A stretch of DNA of 64,000 nucleotides from Poindextera sp035604135 (GTDB taxonomy: Bacteria > Pseudomonadota > Alphaproteobacteria > Caulobacterales > Caulobacteraceae): the NCBI GenBank assembly GCA_035604135.1, contig DATNJB010000059.1:9473-73472 (forward strand). The letters run 5' to 3'. Made by a program: the position numbers and the translations under genes. The notes under the pieces were generated by a model. That model saw nothing but the letters and a program-made list of their open reading frames with translations, made no database searches and was not told where the DNA came from. Below, one piece after another: positions 61,267 to 64,000 of this stretch. Each line of letters begins with the position of its first letter. Positions within the stretch are counted from its first letter, which is position 1.

Positions 61267-62430
61267 TTACAACCGCGGCAGATAGGCCGTAAACGTCGCG
61301 CCCTGCCCCTCCAGGCTCTCGATCGCCAGCCCGCCGCGATGGCGATTGATGATGTGCTTGACGATGGCCAAGCCGAGGCCGGTGCCCAACCGCTCGCCGC
61401 TCTTCTGCCCCTCGACCCGATAGAAGCGCTCGGAGAGGCGCGGCATGTGCTCGCGCGCGATGCCGCGTCCGTGGTCGGCGACCCTCAGGATCACGAACCG
61501 CTCGCCGCCAACCAGGTCCGGATTGAGCAGCGAGAGCCGGGCTGCGCCCGGCCTCGTCGGCGCCAGCGCCGTCTCGGCGCTCACGTCGTCGATCACGTCG
61601 ATCTCGATGGACGCGCCGGGTGGTGAGAATTTCAGCGCGTTGTCGATCAGGTTCTGCGCCACCTGCAGCATCTGGTCGCGGTCGCCGGTGATCATCGCCT
61701 TGCCGCGCTCGGCGAGCCGAGTTTCGAGCCTGACCCCTGTCTCGGCGGCCAACGGGGCGAGGCCGTCGATCACGTCGCGGGTCACCTGCGCGACGTCGAC
61801 GCGGCCGGCCGGGGCAATGTGCTCGTTGAGCTCGATGCGGCTCAAGCTCATCAGATCGTCGATAAGGCGCGCCATGCGGCCGGCCTGCGCCGCCATGACG
61901 CCCAGGAACCGCTCGCGCGCTTGCGGGTCGTCGCGCGCGTGGCCGCGCAGCGTCTCGATGAAGCCGGTCAGCGAGGCGAGCGGCGTTCTGAGCTCGTGGC
62001 TGGCGTTGGCAAGGAAGTCGGCGCGCATGCGCTCGTTGCGCCGGGAGTCGGTTTCGTCGCGGATGACCAGGAGCGCCAGCCGCGCCTCGTCGGCGGCCGG
62101 CGCCAGCGGTCGGGTGAGCACGCGCCAGAAGCGGTCCTGCGCGCCGCCCGTCTCGTACGCCGCCTCGCCGTTCAGGTTGCCGAACAGGCTCTCGTCGACA
62201 GCCTCCAGGACCTGAGGATGGCGTATGGCCGAGACCAGCGGCCCGCCCGGGGCGGTGATGCGCAAGAGCTCGCGCGCGGCCAGGTTGGCGAACACGATCC
62301 GGCGGTCGGAGGCGTCCTCGGAATCCCGCGCCGAGATGACCATCACCGGATCGGGCAAACTGTCGACCAGGGCTGCGAAGCCCTGGGCATCCGGCTCGGC
62401 GGCCGCGCTATCGACGGGTAGCAACGACAT
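61267..62430 (-). CDS. phoR: PhoR-type sensor histidine kinase, lacking membrane helices
   Basis: A 387-residue protein with a PAS-like domain (about 16-125), the HisKA motif NASHELRTPLASL (His145) and the HATPase motifs ENLIDNALKFSPP-type (N box) and HGRGIAREHMPRLSERF with GTGLGLAIV. PhoR normally has N-terminal membrane helices; none is visible, and an in-frame TAG lies 4 codons before the ATG. It partners PhoB by gene order. A cytoplasmic variant or a lost N-terminus are both possible. Confidence 0.85.
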   Translation of the reverse strand: MSLLPVDSAAAEPDAQGFAALVDSLPDPVMVISARDSEDASDRRIVFANLAARELLRITAPGGPLVSAIRHPQVLEAVDESLFGNLNGEAAYETGGAQDRFWRVLTRPLAPAADEARLALLVIRDETDSRRNERMRADFLANASHELRTPLASLTGFIETLRGHARDDPQARERFLGVMAAQAGRMARLIDDLMSLSRIELNEHIAPAGRVDVAQVTRDVIDGLAPLAAETGVRLETRLAERGKAMITGDRDQMLQVAQNLIDNALKFSPPGASIEIDVIDDVSAETALAPTRPGAARLSLLNPDLVGGERFVILRVADHGRGIAREHMPRLSERFYRVEGQKSGERLGTGLGLAIVKHIINRHRGGLAIESLEGQGATFTAYLPRL

Positions 62431-62466
62431 GGCGGAAGCCTAGTGGTTCGCCACCGTTCGGCAAAG

Positions 62467-62547
62467 GTCCGGCGCGGCCTTTAGCGAAGCCGGACGCTGA
62501 CGGCGCGTGTACCGCCAAGTGCGACTTGCCCGTCGCGCCGCTTGGCG
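62467..62547 (-). terminator. Two strong hairpins between the porin and phoR genes
   Basis: The first hairpin is GTCCGGC (62467-62473) with GCCGGAC (62489-62495). The second is CGCCAAG-T-GCGAC-TTGCCC-GTCGC-GCCG-CTTGGCG (62513-62547), with 7- and 5-bp stems. Neither has a clear T-tract, so factor-independent termination is uncertain. The CGCCAAG/CTTGGCG arms resemble the 9-nt repeat units. Confidence 0.4.
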
Positions 62548-62581
62548 ACGATCGGCAGGTCCACTCGACTTCCCGGCGGCG

Positions 62582-63861
62582 CTAGAACTTGATCTGCGAA
62601 TAGATCCCGAACTCGTCCCAGTCCCCGCTGGTGTTCGAGCCGTGCGGGTTGAAGCCTGTGATCGGGCTGAATGTCGCAAGCGATTGGGCGCCCAGCGTCG
62701 TGGTGTTGTCTGTATACCCGCCCTTGATCGCGTCCTGGATGGCCTCGTGCTTGTAGACCAGCGCGAACTCGAGGTTCTTCGCCGGCTCATAGTTGATGCC
62801 GACGTTGAAGTATTGGTACCGCTCCGGCGCGTCGAGATCTTCGCTGGGTTCGAGCCAGTCGTAGCGCGCGAACACCGACCACTGCGGGATGACGACGTAG
62901 GACCCGAAGATCGACCAGCCCTCGGATCTGTCCGGCGTCACCTTTGTCGTGACCTTCCAGTTGTTGGCCTCGACGTACTCGATGCCCGCGCGGATCCGGT
63001 CGTCGGTGTAGCCGGCGAAGGCGTCCCAGCGGCTCGCGGTCTGGAAAAACACCGGCGCGGTCGCTGGTGTCGTGGCCGGCAAGGTGACGTAGTTCGAGCG
63101 ATCGCCGCTGTAACCGCCGACTGCGAGCACGAACCCGCGCCACTTCAGATTGACGCGACCCTCGACGTCCATCGTTTTCGAGCGCAGCGGGGTCTTGTAG
63201 CCGTCCCCGTCCAGCGCCGAGACGGAATATTCCAGCAAGCCGTCGGCCAGTTCGCCATGGGCGTTGAGGCCCCAGTCCGACGAGTTGCCGAACTTGTTCT
63301 GGTCGATGAACACCTTGTCGATGAAACGGTAGCCGTAGACCTCCTCGACGAACGGGATCCAGGGCGTCTTCGCGGCGCCGAGCTGGAGGATGAAGGCCGG
63401 GTTATAGGCGCCTTGGATGTAAGCGTATTTGACCGCCTCCCCGCCCTGCAGCGTGCCAGTGCCGAAGGTCCCACCGTTCAGGATAATGCCGTTCGGCGCC
63501 AAGTCGACCGTCAGGTTGGCCGAGTAAACCGAGTTGAACGTGTGGTCGATCGCGATGTAGGCGCGCTTGATGTCGTCGCCATAGCCGTTGGCCTTGACCA
63601 TCGGCGGCGTGGCGGCTTTGCCGGTTGTCGGCGTCTGATTGACGTACGAGACGTCGTCGAAGACGGTGAAGCCGACCTTGGTGTTGTCGGCCCAGCCGGG
63701 CTTCGGTTTCGCCTTGTCGACGGCCGCCTCGATCTCGCCGGGAACAGTCTGAATCTGACCCTCGATCTGGCCGCGCATGGCCTGCTCGTCGCCCTCGGCT
63801 TGGTCGGCCTTCGCCGCTGCCGCTTGCGCCGCGGCATTCGCTTGCTGCACGGCCGCCGTGA
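62582..63861 (-). pseudogene. OprO/OprP-like porin, 5'-truncated
   Basis: The frame encodes a beta-barrel porin. Features are alternating aromatic strands (GFTVFDDVSYVNQ, WGLNAHGELADGLLEYSVSA, RWDAFAGYTDDRIRAGIEYV, YQYFNVGINYEPAKNLEFAL) and a C-terminal FGIYSQIKF ending in Phe, the outer-membrane insertion signal. A short coiled coil (QAAAAKADQAEGDEQAMRGQ) precedes the barrel. There is no signal peptide or proper start: the reading frame runs on, antisense, into a permease gene tail. It is next to phoR, so a phosphate-selective porin is plausible. Confidence 0.75.
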
Positions 63862-63970
63862 CTACGCGGGGGCGGCCGCTGTCGGCCTCGCGATGCTGGT
63901 GCTCTCCTTCGGCGCGCTCTTCATCGTCAACATGTTCCAGCTTGCGCTGGCGCGTCGGGGGCAGCGATGA
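63857..63970 (+). pseudogene. C-terminal fragment of a CysT-like sulfate ABC permease
   Basis: About 37 codons (RDYAGAAAVGLAMLVLSFGA to LALARRGQR) resemble the last membrane helix of the sulfate/thiosulfate permease CysT, including the DYAGA start of that helix. Nothing upstream matches; it is antisense of the porin. The stop overlaps the next start by ATGA, as cysT and cysW usually do. A related permease (phosphate, for example PstC) is possible but fits less well. Confidence 0.5.
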
Positions 63971-64000
63971 GAAGCGTCGCGCCAAAACGCCCGTCGCCGG
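63967..64000 (+). CDS. Start of a probable CysW-type permease gene, cut by the window end
   Basis: ATG 63967 overlaps the stop of the preceding permease fragment. Only 11 codons (MRSVAPKRPSP) are visible, so the assignment rests on its position after the CysT-like tail. Confidence 0.35.
   Translation, partial: MRSVAPKRPSP

Noticed and set aside
62507..63970. Long forward-strand open frame of nearly 490 codons
   Set aside because: Almost all of it is antisense of the porin gene and has no recognisable domain; only the last 37 codons resemble a permease tail.

Overview
The window is GC-rich chromosomal DNA from an alphaproteobacterium, most likely of the family Caulobacteraceae. The reasons are a gcrA cell-cycle regulator gene whose upstream region carries a GANTC methylation site, a DnaA-box-like site and a CtrA-box-like site; an RcdA (CtrA-degradation adaptor) gene; a zauP-zapA pair; an alphaproteobacterial 6S RNA; and a perfect CtrA box before ruvCAB. 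Phenylobacterium or a close relative is plausible, but this is inference. No rRNA, tRNA or CRISPR array was seen.

Layout. 1-12.2 kb: rcdA, rpmE, an RNA-methylase-like gene, then reverse-strand housekeeping genes (suhB, efp, and a lower-glycolysis block gap-pgk-fda-thiE), purT and tkt. 12.2-20.8 kb: zauP-zapA, then an accessory stretch with a chagasin-type cysteine-protease inhibitor, a frameshifted papain-like peptidase, a phospholipase C-like phosphoesterase, a threonine-aldolase-like enzyme, an enoyl-CoA hydratase, a kinase-like protein and an HtrA-like protease. 20.9-23.5 kb: an IS1595-family element with terminal inverted repeats and four passenger genes, one HEPN-like. It lies inside a palindromic interspersed repeat and is followed at once by the 6S RNA. 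23.7-39.5 kb: ymdB-like, yebC, ruvCAB, ybgC-tolQRAB-pal-cpoB, tilS-ftsH-folP-thiD. 39.5-53 kb: a MocR regulator, a frameshifted winged-helix regulator, GNAT and PhzF genes, serC-serA with a two-hairpin leader, an oxygenase cluster, metZ-apaG and a MarR regulator. 53-64 kb: hslO, argD-argF, gcrA, a GT39-type membrane protein, phoR-phoU-phoB, and a porin gene that appears to have lost its 5' end at a junction with the tail of a sulfate-permease gene.

Functional blocks are clear. The Tol-Pal operon with ybgC and cpoB serves envelope constriction. ZapA/ZauP, GcrA, RcdA and FtsH serve division and the cell cycle. RuvCAB resolves Holliday junctions. SerC/SerA make serine, and PhoR/PhoU/PhoB sense phosphate, without pst transporter genes between them.

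The most unusual content is (i) a family of six intergenic inverted repeats whose arms are arrays of 9-nt units, often preceded by a conserved GC hairpin module; (ii) the IS1595 element with a HEPN-like passenger sitting in the loop of another repeat family; (iii) three separate single-base frameshifts in otherwise recognisable genes; and (iv) an apparent rearrangement or assembly breakpoint at the right edge. All functional assignments come from reading the sequence and from family knowledge; no database search was run.
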